Shown: positions 22,840 to 35,400, numbered from the stretch's first letter. The stretch: 64,000 nucleotides of DNA from Diabrotica undecimpunctata (GCF_040954645.1 NC_092803.1:78964263-79028262), one strand, 5' to 3'. Notes: generated from the letters alone by a model not told the origin. Program-made: numbers and translations.

Positions 22840-23988
22840 ACTACTACTACTACTTGTCGGTTTATAACGTTCTCCGCCGTTTTTCGATTTCCAACCGCCA
22901 CTAAGACCGGTTGTTCCATAGATCTTCTTCTATGGCCCTCTCTCTCAGTTCTTTATTTATTCCTTCGCTCCAACTTTTTCTCGGTCTACCTCGTTTTCTC
23001 TTTCCTTCTGGTTGCCACTTTAGTATTTCTTTTGGCATTCGTTGTGCGTCCATTCTTTGTATTGCCCGAACCAGATAAGTTGTTTTGTTGTTAGGTCATC
23101 TGTGATTGTTCGTTTGATTCCCATTATTTCTCTAATGCGTTCGTTGGTAATCCTTTCTCTTCTAGATCTTCCTGCGGCTCTTCTCCAAAAATCCAGTGTT
23201 CTTTCTTTCAGTGGCCATACCTCACAGCTGTATAAAGTGATACTTTTTACTATAGTCTCATATATCCTCTTTTTATTTTCTTTGCTGATGGATTGGTCCC
23301 ATAAAATGGTGTTTAACATTGTGATGGCTTTTATCCCTGACGTATTTCTCTCTCTTATGACTTTGTCTAATGTTCCATCTTGTGAAATAGTGATACCTAG
23401 GTATTTCTAGTCACAGCAGTGCTTTATCGTAGTGTTATCGTCTAATATGAGATCTTTTTGTTCTGCTTCAATGCACAGGTATTCGGTTTTCTTTTTATTT
23501 ACTTTTGGACCCCATATACCATACTCTTCAATTAATTTTCGTGCCATATAGTTTAGATCGTTATATTCTTGAGCCATTATTACTTGATCATCTGCAAAGT
23601 TAAGCGTATATACCATAGTATTGGTGAGCGGTATCCCCATTGTCCTGCATTTTTGTTTCCATCTTTTTAAAGCACTTTCGAGGTATATTTTGAGACAAGC
23701 AACATCCTTGTTTTAATCCTTTTGATGTTATAAATCCTGTTGTTATTTGTGTCCCTGCTTTTATCTTTGTTATTGGTTGATTGTATAGCACTTTGACGGC
23801 TTTTATTAATTCTATATTAATATTCGTGCTTTCCATTGATTGCCACAGGTTCTTCAGTGGAACGCTGTCGTAGGCTTTCCGTAGGTCGACGAACAACATA
23901 TGAATCTCTTGATTCCTTGCCATCTTTTTTTCTATTATCTGGGTTAAGGAGAAAATGTGGTCAATAGTGGATCGACCCGTACGAAATT
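22840..23988 (-). mobile_element. RTE-like LINE inserted in the 3' end of another LINE
   Basis: Flanked by an exact 13-bp duplication AGGGCTGTAGCAT at 22827-22839 and 23989-24001. On the - strand it starts inside the RT (GRSTIDHIFSLTQIIEKK), then LFVDLRKAYDSVP, KGLKQGCCLS, FADDQVIMAQ, YLGI-type region, LYSCEVWPLKERT, QLIWFGQ and a basic R/K-rich end, finishing with an (AGT)n tail next to the duplication. Several frameshifts (about 23690, 23410, 23020) inactivate it. The target was the start of the 3' UTR of the + strand LINE at 22511-22826. Confidence 0.85.
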
Positions 23989-24042
23989 AGGGCTGTAGCA
24001 TTATTACGCAAAAGTGTATCTTTTGTAAAAAAGACAAGAAAA

Positions 24043-24370
24043 TTGAATACAAGAACGACATCCACTTTTGAATATAGTATTCAAGAAAACAATACGGGAT
24101 TAAAAATTTACAAACAAGTTTTTATTTCTGTACACGGAATTGGTAGAGACCGGGTGGAGAATATTCTAAATAAACTAAGAGAGGGAACCATTCTTTTCGA
24201 AAAAGACCAAAGGGGTAACCACAAAAACAAAACAAAAAATACTTGCAATATAATATTCAAACAGTGCATCGTGTTATAGATTCTTGGCCACGATGTGAAA
24301 GTCATTATAGTCGCAATAAAAACTTAAGTAAAGAATATTTGAGTTTGAAGTATTATATTCAATTACTACA
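24043..24370 (+). pseudogene. DNA-transposase fragment (ESHYSR-type family)
   Basis: Residues KIYKQVFISVHGIGRDRVEN, EKDQRGNHKNKTKN and, after a frame slip, RCESHYSRNKNLSKEYLSL. The VCK..F...+GIG...V...D.RG......N.......ESHYSR....YL order recurs in a large set of insect transposase-like proteins that I believe belong to a Sola-like or related group; I cannot name it with certainty. The catalytic core is not present. Confidence 0.45.
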
Positions 24371-24582
24371 TGAAAAGTACTAACAAATCTGCCAAAAATA
24401 AAATCTACTAGTTGTTTCTTCTGACAAATTTACAATAGTTTTTACAGAGGATTATATTTCGTTCAAAACTAAATGAATTTCAAATTATTATAAATCAAGC
24501 TAGAGAGAATCAAAACTGGAACATGTAATGTCTTGTCTTGAGTGGATTTCTCCAATTTATTCTTGGTTGAACCCAAATATTC

Positions 24583-25650
24583 AAAGCTGGTTATCCTTGG
24601 TTGGAATCATTTTTACCAAGAAATAAGCAATTTTTAATAAGGAAATCTGAAGTTGTATTAGCTGCCAGAGCTCTATTAATGAACGAAACTGATATTTCTG
24701 CTTATTTTACTCTACTTAAAAATATCCTGAACTAACATTTCTTAATGAATAAAATTGGTTCAATATACAATATTGACGACATAGGGAACATTGTAGCAAT
24801 TAATGATTCACAAAATGTTGCTTTAGTAACATAGGTTGAAAAGAGAAGAAACAATTTTAGTAATCGTATGATGTAACGCTAAGGGGTAATTTATACCACC
24901 GGTGTGCATTTTTAAAGGTAAAAACCAAAAAAAAACGGAATTTGAAAAAGGTATTTCACCTGGTGCAACAGTATTTATGTCACATAATTATTTCATTATA
25001 ACAATTTGTCCCAAGAAAACAGTCATTTAAAGCTACTAGTATTGTTCCATTTGATCCATTCATAATTCCAGAATACGCTTATTTGGGTACGAGCAGTACA
25101 AATAACAATTCATAAGCAGTGTTCCAGAGATATTACTCCTCCAACTGCAGAAACAGTCATCACAGAAAAGTAAAATTCGAAGAAAGAGACTTCAGGAAAG
25201 TTACTAGATATCATTTTGCCTACAACTTTATTAACTAGTGTTACTTCTGTCAGAAAAAGTAGTAAGTAAGTTGCAACTATATTAACCGAGAGCGACAATA
25301 TTAATAAAAAAAAAAAAAATTTTAAACTAACCGTAAAAAGAAGAAAACTACTACAGTGTCAAAACATAAAATTAAGAAACCAAGCGCTAAAAACAATAAG
25401 AAATGTCAAGGTTCTTCCTCTGAAGAAGACTATGAAAACGAATCTATTATTTACGACGACTCTTTCAGCGGCGATGGAGAAGAAGCAACAAGTGTTAGCT
25501 ACGGCGAAAATTATGAAAAAACAACTAAGCGCGAAGACTGGATTCAGTGCGTCAATTGTACCCGTTGGATGCATGAGGGGTGTACAAAATAAGTAAACTT
25601 TTGTGATCTGTGTGGAAGAATAATATGTAAAACTAAAAATATGTAGACTT
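24583..25650 (+). pseudogene. Pogo/CENP-B-like transposase relic
   Basis: Pieces in the right order but different frames: YPWLESFLPRN, RKSEVVLAARALLMNE and AYFTLLKN (24583-24735; DNA-binding end and linker), YNIDDIGN (24760), FIPPVCIFKGKN and FEKGISPGA (24885-24975; core), FKATSIVPFDPFIIPEYAY (25030-25090) and a C-terminal EDWIQCVNCTRWMHEGCTK (25536-25592). These match the DDE_1 (pogo/jerky) family including its C-terminal Cys/His motif. Much of the catalytic core between FMSHN and FKATSIVPF is deleted. Confidence 0.7.
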
Positions 25651-25697
25651 GAATATTCTTCCAAAATATTGTTTTTTATATATAATAAATATAACCA

Positions 25698-25719
25698 CGC
25701 CACCTCAGCTTAGGTGGCG
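25698..25719. repeat. GC-rich hairpin near the pogo-like relic
   Basis: CGCCACCT pairs with AGGTGGCG around a six-base loop, followed within 10 bp by a second weaker hairpin (CATCTCTCCT ... AGGAAAGATG, to about 25751). It could be the end of the pogo-like element; no partner copy was seen upstream. Confidence 0.6.
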
Positions 25720-25751
25720 AGTCATCTCTCCTATATAATAGAGGAAAGATG

Positions 25752-26304
<553 letters not shown>

Positions 26305-26617
26305 ATATAAAAGTTAGGAAATTCAGTGTTACTAGCTTGTAACCCAAGCAGTATACAGATTTTAAGATCTTAAAATCGTTACACTTTTGTAATCTTTATT
26401 TTTGAGTTTTTGAAGAATCATTGGCAAGTTCATTGGCAAACAAATATCATTTGATCAAAAAATATATGTAGTACAAGTCATTAGTATGTAACTATTAATT
26501 AATTAAAAAAAATTATCATAAAAATAAATTTGAGTGTAAATAAAATTTGATCATAAAAATAAATACGACTTTTAGAGCTGATCTACAGAATTTCACAGGC
26601 CCACCCAACTAACCGAT

Positions 26618-27927
26618 ATATCGCACCCTCAGTGCAAGACTACAGTAAGTCAGAATAAGTAAGTTTCGAGATAAAGACGATTTTGTTTATTTTCGTGCTA
26701 ATATCGGTGAAATAAGATACAAGTTTTTAGAAAAATTAACATTTAATTATGATTTTGCATGATTTTCAGCCTATATTACATTAACCAAAAATAGAAATTT
26801 AAATAAAATAATATTATTGCTAAAAAAATTAGGAATTTTAAAGTTACAACACTTTTGCACGGAGAAAATTGTTAATCACTACACATTTCGTATTAGAATT
26901 TTAAAGTTACAACACTTTTACATGGAGAAAATTGTAAAAAGTGTAGACACATTTTCTGTTAGTTGTTGTCCTCTTCTCGTATATCATCTTGGGCCAAAAT
27001 ATTTTTATAAAAACTATGGTGGGCTTCTGGTATCATACCCGAATGGCATAAGTCTACCAAATCTTACTTTTTGGCCATTTGAATTTTTGGCTGCTCTTTG
27101 TAGGCAAGTTTAAGTAGCACTTCTCGTATATTATGTGTAGTCCGTGATGATTTTTTTAGATTAAAAGTTTTAGTATTTAAAAGAAATATTAAACTTTACA
27201 TTTAATAGATTCCAAGAAATCAGATAGATCAGAAATCACCTAGAATAAATAGGTACCTAGTAAAACGGCTTATCGCTAGCGGTAATTTAATCTTTCTATA
27301 TCTGTACATGTTTCTGATAGCCACAATTCCTTAGCTTTGTAATGACAATGCCATAAAAAGGTAGAAAAATTGTTTGTAAAACTTTCATAAGAAAAAATAC
27401 TTTTTGGCTGTAAATAATTAGTCTTAATTTATGTGTTTTTAATTCATTCTAATAAATAAATGGTCAAACGACATCGCACACATTTTATGGAAAATATAAT
27501 GTCACACAAAGGACATAAAACTTACATGAATAGATTGGTCTCGAAAATCTTTGTTTATTGTCTCGACCGTTAATGGATTACGTAGACACGCTGTATATTC
27601 AAATTAAACACCACAGATATAGATATTAAAATAACAAATATCTTAATTTTTCATGCCTTTCATTGCTTATTATCAAAACCATTGCAATCTTCCGTGCACA
27701 ACTGTTGTAACTCTGTTACATTAGAATTACGACAGTTTTGGACGGACCTTACGTACAAAAACGCAAAATAGTTAAACTGTTGTTGTTGTAATATTTAGCC
27801 GGTTAAGCATTTGAAAGTTACTAAAGTTTTACAGGGGATAGATATGCATGTTTACAATTGAATTCCATGATTACTTCATTTTCATAAAATTTTGAGTTAC
27901 TGCAGTCTTGCACTGAGGGTGCGATAT
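26618..27927. mobile_element. DNA element with 31-bp terminal inverted repeats
   Basis: 26618-26648 and 27897-27927 are inverted copies with one mismatch (core CGCACCCTCAGTGCAAGACT). Flanks allow TA or ATAT as target duplication; the palindromic ATAT makes the border ambiguous. A 39-bp direct repeat lies inside (about 26832 and 26895). The open frame 26817-27113 spans both repeats and resembles nothing I know, so it is not scored as a gene. The 1.3-kb size fits a non-autonomous element. Confidence 0.75.
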
Positions 27928-28212
27928 TATCAATGCGGATTAAAAATATCGTTTACTCTTCTATAGCTCGATTACATAATTATTCTGGATTTATTTTGGA
28001 GATAACTTTTAGAAAAATTTAGTATCAAAACAAATTTTCAAAACATTTTTGTCACGAGTTTTTTCGCGAATCTTTGTTTTTATAAAATATAAATTTTGAT
28101 AAAAAATTTAACTACAAACGATGTGATTGGTTGGAACTTTTATCTAAGTCTAAATATTTAGAATATTATTATATTACAATAAATATTTTATTTTAACTAT
28201 AAATTTTTTAAG

Positions 28213-28496
28213 GTAAACGATTATGTAGGGCAAGTTTCTACAACAGGAACAAGTAGTTTCGTATTAAACCTAAACGCAGGGCAACACGTCTTGATGATTT
28301 GGATCCAAACCAATGGATCTTACTGTTTACAATTCTTCTCTAATACTTACCTTTGCATTGGAAATCTAGAAGAGACATTAACGTTGATGAACAATGATCC
28401 TTTATTATTTAAATATGCGTATTGTAAATTCACAGAAGATTTACAAAACCTGATTTACTCCTTTGGTATAAAAGATGAATTTTTGGGTGCTTTAAG
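28213..28496 (+). CDS. Adgb: Androglobin-like gene, internal exon C
   Basis: Acceptor TTTTTTAAG to 28212 and donor TAAG|GTGAGT (GT at 28497). It starts on a codon boundary, matching exon B, reads 94 codons and ends with two bases of a split codon. Key strings: SFVLNLNAGQHVLMIWIQ, NGSYCLQFFSNTYLCIGNLE, and a helical end FTEDLQNLIYSFGIKDEFLG. The L.PG+HVL......Y.....S.T.F..G..E pattern, followed by a helix that starts the globin part, is what I recognise as androglobin. It joins exon D in frame (AG+A = Arg) across 25.3 kb of transposon-filled intron. Confidence 0.7.
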
Positions 28497-28499
28497 GTG

Positions 28500-29010
28500 A
28501 GTAATATAGTTAGATATCTCTTTTTGTTATGTCGTATTTCTAACCATGAATTTTAACCCGCGGTCGGTACCGCTTCTGATATTCTTACCATTGGTACCGT
28601 GTTAAATTTCATCTAACATACTAATGTTGTCATCATTAGCCATGGACCTCCAGGCCTGAACCTCCACGCTGTAATATTATAACAAATATTGTCGCTGATT
28701 TAAGTTAGTTTGGTGCTTAGCTGAATTTTTTATATTTTGTATGGTTTTTCTCAAAAAGTATTAATTATATTTATTATAAATTAAAAAAAATCTATTAACA
28801 TCTTTATCAACGTCTGCTTTGCCTTGCAATTTTTAGAAGGCTCAGATTAAGGCAGAAATCTGAATTGTGTTTCAAAACTATTTTACGGATTTAATCTCAG
28901 ATGTCGCTATTGCGTCCGTTTCGAAGCCATTTTATTGTTGCTTCTTAAAGACAGGAAAGACTTATTTTTCACGTTGAGAACGCCTATGAATAGCTGTTCT
29001 GATGAGCTTT
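28500..29010. other. Start of the large intron
   Basis: No element recognised before the LINE target site; contains a short GGTACC-rich patch at 28565-28610. Confidence 0.4.
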
Positions 29011-29478
29011 CTTCTTCTTAAAGTGCCTATCCGTTCCGGACGTTGGCGATCATCACGGCTATCTTCACTTTGCTTATTGCAGCGCGGAACAGTTCAGTGG
29101 TAGTCGTGTTATACCACTTTCGCAAATTTTGAAGCCAGGAAATGCGTCTTCTTCCCGGTCCTCTCTTATCATTTACTTTCCCTTGGAGAATCAGCTGGAG
29201 AAGGCCGTAACGTTCTTGATTTCTCATTACATGACCTAGATATTCCAACTTTTTAGCTTTGACGGTCATGAGAATTTCACATTCTTTCCCCATTCTACGC
29301 AGGACCTCCACATTAGTAACTCTGTCAACCCAGGATATACGTAAGATGCGCCTATAACACCACATTTCGAAAGCTTCGAGCCGATTCATAGATGCAACAG
29401 TCAGTGTCCATGCTTCCATTCCGTAGAGCAGAACTGTGAATATGTAGCAGTTCAATAGACGGCATTTTGTTTTTGTTT
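29011..29478 (-). mobile_element. 5'-truncated LINE with 11-bp target duplication
   Basis: TGATGAGCTTT is repeated at 29000-29010 and 29479-29489. On the - strand the frame 29455-29027 reads LLYGMEAWTLT, RLEAFEMWCYRRILRISWVD, LEYLGHVMRNQERY, RGPGRRRISWLQNLRKW and IAVMIANVRNG to a stop, then a short (AAG)n tail touching the duplication. This is the C-terminal end of an insect endonuclease/RT LINE. The reading frame is open throughout, so the insertion may be fairly young, although severely truncated. Confidence 0.85.
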
Positions 29479-29489
29479 TGATGAGCTTT

Positions 29490-30627
29490 ATTAAAGCGAA
29501 ATACGTATAAACAGATACATGGACGCTTTGTGCGTGAAATCAAATCTTGACTGTCTTTTTAAATTTATTAGAAAATTGAAGGCGGGTAAAATAAAATATA
29601 ATTTAATCTCACTGTTATAAATGCAAACCATATGCAATTTGTTTAGAAATTTTATTTAAAAATCGTTAACAAACCATCAGGAAACTTCTTTTGTTAATGT
29701 AATCGGCGCAAGTCAAAACTCTTTCGTATATATTATGCTCCTTACATGTAGGTTTTAATCATGTGTGACATCAGTGCTGAGTAAATTTGTTTTTTTTCTT
29801 TTTGGACAAAAGAAACATCGAGGTTTGGAAAGTGGAATAGCTTAATTTCCCACAACATTGCTCATTTGTTGTCTTAGCTGAATTTACAGTGATATAATAC
29901 TTGGCCGACGAATAATTTGGGACTTCGTTAGTTGCTTGATAAGATCTGTTACAATATGTTCTTCGGTTAAGCTTGGTGTTTATATTGCTAAAGTAAATAG
30001 TTTGTGAATTTATGTCAGCAATATTGAGTTCAAAGCAAAGAACAGTTAAGGGCTTACGGTTGCTCACTCTCGTAGTCAAGTATTCTGCCGTCATCCTGTC
30101 CACCATATCAATAGCTCCTTTTTTAAATTATAGAATGTTTTAACTTAAGGTTTCATTACATCACTACTTTCTGAATGACTGTGATTATCTTCATGAATCG
30201 TAGACAGCATTAGCACATTTTTGTTAGGTTTTGGTATGTACGAAGTAAAAAGGCATTTACTGAGATCGACTCCTTAAGTCAACATGCTGCTATATATTTT
30301 TCTTAATTTTTGGATGTCACATGCAGCAGTTTAAACTTATTCGTAAACAAGTTCGTGAGGTTTTATTATGCAATTTGCAATTTAGTTCAATTTTGTAATG
30401 GATTGTATATTTTATTATATTTTATTTTATGATTCTGTGATATTTACGATTAATGTAATTTTAGTAATTTTTAATTGTTATTGTTATTGTTATTTTTTTT
30501 ACTTTTTGTAAGCTTTGTCCATAAAATTATATAATTTTAAGTAATAATAAAGCATCTTTCTGTTCTATGTGCTGATTAACGTAATACGGTGTTTATGTAT
30601 TAAATCATTAACCAAAGACACATTATG
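29490..30627. other. Intron sequence without a recognised gene
   Basis: Apparent frames (for example 29771-30106 on -) have no family resemblance. A+T-rich with several TTATT tracts at 30400-30560. Confidence 0.4.
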
Positions 30628-33092
30628 TTACCCTTAACCCGAAACATAGTACTTTTATTGCTAAGGCAAAACATGTGGTCTATTGGACCAGTATAGGTAA
30701 AAATTAAAATAAATCAAAAACAAATGTAGCATTTGAATAGAAAAGCAAAATAATAAAGGGGTGTATTAGGTATAAACGAGCAAAAAAAACTTATTCATAG
30801 ATAATACTTACATAAAACAAAATGTGTAATATAGAAAACAATATTATTAGGCGAAATTAAGTAAACAAACATATATATTTCTAGATAAAACAAAAAATAT
30901 ACTACAGCTACCTACTAATTTTGAAGACAGGTAACGCAAACCTTTCTACTACACTCCAAACAAATAGCGTTTGAGCAACGCACACATTTATAATTTGTCT
31001 TCCTCATTTTTGATGATGGACAAATGCTACACAATTTTCTTTTGGGAAGCTTATCATCTGGAACATTGTCGCCGATATACTCGACAGGCACTTCGGGATT
31101 TTTTCCCAAAAAAATCTCTATCTGCTTTCTAAGATCTCGGGGAAGATTTGTTTCAAGACTTTGCCTTAGACGAGGCTGAATTAGTTCAAAGACCAAATCT
31201 TTTACAAATTTAACACTTGGAAGTAAATTATTATCTTTGTAACAAAGATAAAGGATGTAACTGTGGACTGAACTTATATTTATAAGTGTATGAAATACTG
31301 GCTAAAGGCCAACGCCTTGTCCGGCGGTTTGCACTATAATTGGCAAACTTCATGTCTAAAACATCAACTCCCGATTTTTTACTGTTATTATGTTATTTGT
31401 TAATTATTTCTGGTTTTCCTAATTCATTGTCTTTAATGTGATGCATAGAGGATAATAAAAGAATTTCTCTATTTTTTTTTGGTACATATGATATCAAGGT
31501 TATGTCATTGGAGAACCAATAGAGTGTTGTACCAATTTCCCTACATTTTTTAGCCTGGAATTCCAAAAGAACTTCTCGCTTATTTTTTTACTGTACCCAC
31601 ATACGTGAGGTGGCGTTTTTGCAACTCTGTGGCCAACTCCATTGAAGAAAAATAGTTGTCAGTAGTAATATTTTGGTTAGAGCCCTCTATTGGTTTGGAT
31701 ATTTGAATGACACATTGAGCGGGATTGGAAAGATTCAGTTCTTCTTCTGAAAGTCCAACACCATCCAAATCTTTCCCTGAGTATATATATCCATTAAATA
31801 AATACGAGCTCTTAGCATCTGTCATGCACATTACTTTTATGCCGTATTTCGCAGGTTTACTGGGCATGTAAATTCGAAAACCACAGTAACCTCTAAATGA
31901 AAGTAGCATCTCATCCACAGTTACACAATCTGACAACGTGTATAGCCTCTGGCAATTAGTCACAAAATTATTAAAATTATTTGAAATAGCGCTGTTTTAT
32001 CAGTTTTCTTCCGCTCTTCGCGATCCATGCTATTGTCAAATCTAAGGTACGACAAAAGTATTTCAAATCTTTTCAAAGACATCGTCATTCTGAATATTGG
32101 CCAACCCAAAAAATCTTTAGAAAACAGTTGAAGCATATCATTATGAAAAGATTTTATAATTGAAGATAGCATAAAAAGCCCAAGCAAAGCATTCAACTCA
32201 ACTATATTTGTGCTTCTGTAGTTTGATGTATTAGTCGAATCAGATAACTTTTCTCTCATTATAATAATTTTTTGGTTTGTCCATGTTACAATTTGTTCCA
32301 ACATTTCATCAGTAATCAACAACTTCCAAATATCTGATTTAGAAGGGTTATTTCCCAGAGTCCTGCTTACCGCTGTTAGGCCTCGTAATTCTCTGACAAT
32401 GTTATGTGTTCGTGTCCTTGTATTTCTCAGAGGCTCCTTTTTCTGCCACTGAAAACCATTTTTTCCTTTGAATATGTTCACATCCCCTTCTACTTGTAAA
32501 AAGTCGGTTCTGGATTGTAAATCATTCGACGGTTCATCTAATTCCAAAAGTTCGTGATCTGAATTCGATTCTTCGTTGCTAGAGGGTTCACTTTGCCGAA
32601 TTACATCTCTCATGTCCTCGTCACTGATAAAAATAAATCTTGATCGTCGGCAAGTAGTAATCTTTGTATATTATTTTCAAAATCTGGGTCAGCCAGATTT
32701 ACTGTTTTATTACGGCCAGTTCCGCTAGGTCCTGCTCTATCCATTATATCTACAAAATTAAAAATTTTCAGAATAATTATGTTTATTATACAAAAAATAT
32801 GAAACACTTTATTGTTTATCAGTACACAATCCGTAACAAGTGGCCTCCTAGACCTATCATAAAAACACTGCAATTCGAAACACCTGGCTTACTAGACTTA
32901 CACGTTTTGAAAACTACTGTTAATACGATGTGAACACTAAAGTGATCGCTACGATACTGCAGAACTATGCTTGTTCTACACTATTAAGAAGGTATTTAAA
33001 AGGACAGTGCATGTGGCCTACACTGTTGCCGCCATTAGCAGACTATCCTTTCGCTGTGGTCCGTTAGACCAATGTTTCGGGCCAAGGGTTAA
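30628..33092 (-). mobile_element. piggyBac-family transposon, nearly full length
   Basis: The ends are an imperfect inverted repeat: TTACCCTTAACCCGAAACAT at 30628-30647 against TTAACCCTTGGCCCGAAACAT read inward from 33092. The right flank is a perfect TTAA (33089-33092); the left has lost one A. About 30-50 bp inside each end lies a small palindromic box, TGGTCTATTGGACCA (30676-30690) and its inverted partner at 33057-33071. Size (2.47 kb), target site and the encoded transposase all agree. Confidence 0.9.
30915..32744 (-). pseudogene. piggyBac transposase, frameshifted
   Basis: An ATG at 32742-32744 starts MDRAGPSGTGRNK, and the gene runs ~610 codons to 30915. Frame breaks: near 32615 (DLFLSDEDM joins the next frame), near 31968, and several in 31200-31575 together with stops. 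The DDE domain keeps VDEMLLSFRG and ITTDNYFSS (two catalytic Asp) and, in a displaced frame near 31365, KSGVDVLDM (third and fourth Asp). A C-terminal Cys-rich domain with ten Cys (CSIC...CVRC...CLEC...CVTC; 31080-30918) is intact. Length and domain order match autonomous piggyBac transposases, so this copy decayed after insertion. Confidence 0.9.
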
Positions 33093-33384
33093 ATAGTTGT
33101 CCGTAGATACATTTTGTTTAGTACCTACCACTACAATAGCTCAAAAGTCTTATAACAACACCATGGACATCTTTATTTAGTTTATACGAGCCAGTGGGCT
33201 ATTTACCTGCATATTAAATTTTAGTAGTGTGTGTATAAAACATTTTTGAGTCTACACCAGCGTAGGTTTTTATGACATATGTATTATATTTAAATATAGT
33301 GGCGAAACTTTTACCTTGCTCTGAAATCCTCAAGCATTTACTCTTACAAAGCATTTACAAAACGCATCGCACAGGTGCCAAATG
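33093..33384. other. Intron spacer
   Basis: No recognised element between the piggyBac copy and the inverted-repeat element. Confidence 0.4.
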
Positions 33385-35140
33385 GTCTTCTTGGGCTTTT
33401 TGTATTCTAGATTCGATATTATTAAATCTAATATCTTGTACTAGGATGTAGAAATGACCTTATGAAATAGTAGCAGCAACGTATTCTGGAGCTGTTTCGT
33501 CCAGAATCCAAAGTCCAGAAGTATTTAAATGTTGTGCTCTCTTAGACCAGTCGTCGGAGAGTTGAACGCTAAAAATCATACGAAGTAGCTAAATTTTGGA
33601 GGAAATATTAATTTTGAGACCTTAAAGAAGATTCAACAAAGTTTACCACTTTTACCCCGGGCTTCTCCCTAAAACCCCCTCGCAAGGGGATAAAAACGCA
33701 AAAAAATCGATTTACCAAGAATCTGCACACCGTAGAAAAAAATGTTTCAAATAAAAAATGTAGCTGAGATCATTCTTAACAAAAATGGTTATAAGTATTT
33801 TTTTTATAGAATGACACCGTTCATTTAGAAACAACGGTTGAAGTGACCGTCGATTTTGCATGTCAGTTACGCACGCGAAATCAATGTTCAATAAAATTTG
33901 TATCAGCTCGACGAAAAAATTCGATATCTTTTGATCCAAATGTCTTATCTACAAAACTCAAGATGCGTTTTAAAAGCAAAGAGTCTTTCATATGCAGTTT
34001 TTGTGTTTTGCTGAGAATGAACTTAGTATTTATAAAGATGTTAAATTAATTGACGTGGCGCGATTCTGAATTTTGAATGAAAATTGATCACTTTCATTAA
34101 CCAGTTGTAGTAAAATTTTTATTTTTAGGGATCATTCTTTAAAACATATTACATGAAATTTCAATTTTCAGTTGTGGTAACAAATATAATGCATTTGAAA
34201 TATAAGTAAAAAATGCAGAATTTAATGTTTTATCTTACAAACGATCACACGTCACGGAAAAAGCATTTAAGAACACGGTTTTGGGTGCAGTTTATTGCAG
34301 AATTTTTTTTTCTTTTAAAAGAACTAGGGTAATATCAAAAACAAGTTTTAAATGTTTTAAATTGTTTGTTGTGCGAATGTTTAAATCCAGCGTTTTTTAG
34401 CATATTTCAAATACGTCTAATTTGTCGCCAAAACTCAAAACTAAAATTTCATGCTATAGATTTGAAAGGTTAGGCTCTAGTAATTAAACTTTAGAGTGGC
34501 CAGTCAATAAAAAGGGATATATTGTATTTATCTCGTGAGAATCATACAAAATGGTAAAAATCGCGCCACGGTTATTTATTTAACACTTCTATAAAATCTA
34601 AATTTAATTGCAGGCAAAATACAAAAACTGCATACGAAAGCTGAACTCTTTATCTTTAAAACGCATCTTGATCTTAATCGATTTATGTCGACAAGTCACT
34701 TAAATCAAAAGATGTTGAATTTTTACCGTCAAGCTGATACAAATTTTATTGAACATTGATTGCAATGACATAACTGACATGCAAAATCGACGGTCGCTTC
34801 AAGCGTTGTTTCTAAGAGAACGGTTCATTCTACACAAAAAATGCTTATAAACGTTTTTGTTGAACATTTTGGCTACATTTTTTATTTGAAATATTTTTTT
34901 ACGGTGTATAGATTCCTGGTAAACTGATTTTTTTGCGATTTTACCTCCCTGCGAGGGGTGTTTAAGAAGGTAGCTCAAGAGTGAAAGTGGTAAACTTTTG
35001 TGCATCTTTATTGTGGTCCCAAAATTAATATTTTCGGCAAAATTTAGCTTTTTCGTTTTTTAGAGGTTTGGTGGCATTTTCGTCTCTGACTACTGGAATA
35101 TCTTTGCACTAGCAAGATACAAAAAAGCCCAAAAAATGCA
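33385..35140. mobile_element. Inverted-repeat element with ~0.55-kb arms
   Basis: 33530-34080 and 34545-35095 are imperfect inverted copies (shared blocks AACAACGCTTGAAG-like, CGTCGATTTTGCATGTCAGT, CAATCAATGTTCAATAAAAT-like, GTGGCGCGATT). A further match (TTGGGCTTTTT.GTAT) extends the arms to about 33385 and 35140, with ~130 bp extra on the left. The ~460-bp core has no gene. The right outer end runs into a piggyBac-like coding fragment, so the outermost border is uncertain. Confidence 0.7.
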
Positions 35141-35400
35141 CTCATTTCGACAAAATTTGTAGGTCCTTAATGTTTCACGTTTCTAGTAAGTCTATTTATT
35201 TAATGTTTTATATTGGTGCAATCTCTAATATACTAAATGATTTCATTGGAGAAAATAAGTTTACAATAATCCAATACTCTTTTAGTTTCCTTGGCAACAT
35301 CTTTTACACCTGGCAACTGTGTAATAATATTTTTAGTTCTGGTTTTTCCAACTTTTCTTCGATTTTTGTGTACGAATCATTTAGAACTAGTAGAAGCTAG
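35110..35400 (-). pseudogene. piggyBac-like transposase fragment (N-terminal part)
   Basis: On the - strand: ITQLPGVKDVAKETKRVLDY, CKLIFSNEII, a C/N-rich linker, then GPTNFVEMSAFFGLF. The LPG......T....F..IF...I...I...TN......PT...EM.AF.GL pattern is the N-terminal part of the piggyBac DDE domain. It ends abruptly at the arm of the neighbouring inverted-repeat element. It differs from the 30.9-32.7 kb copy, so it is another family member. Confidence 0.55.

Noticed and set aside
26817..27113. 98-residue frame as a cellular gene
   Set aside because: Spans two copies of a 39-bp direct repeat inside a terminal-inverted-repeat element; no recognisable domain.
28999..29060. CTGATGAG string as a hammerhead ribozyme core
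   Set aside because: The string is mostly the LINE target duplication; the other core strand and flanking stems are missing.
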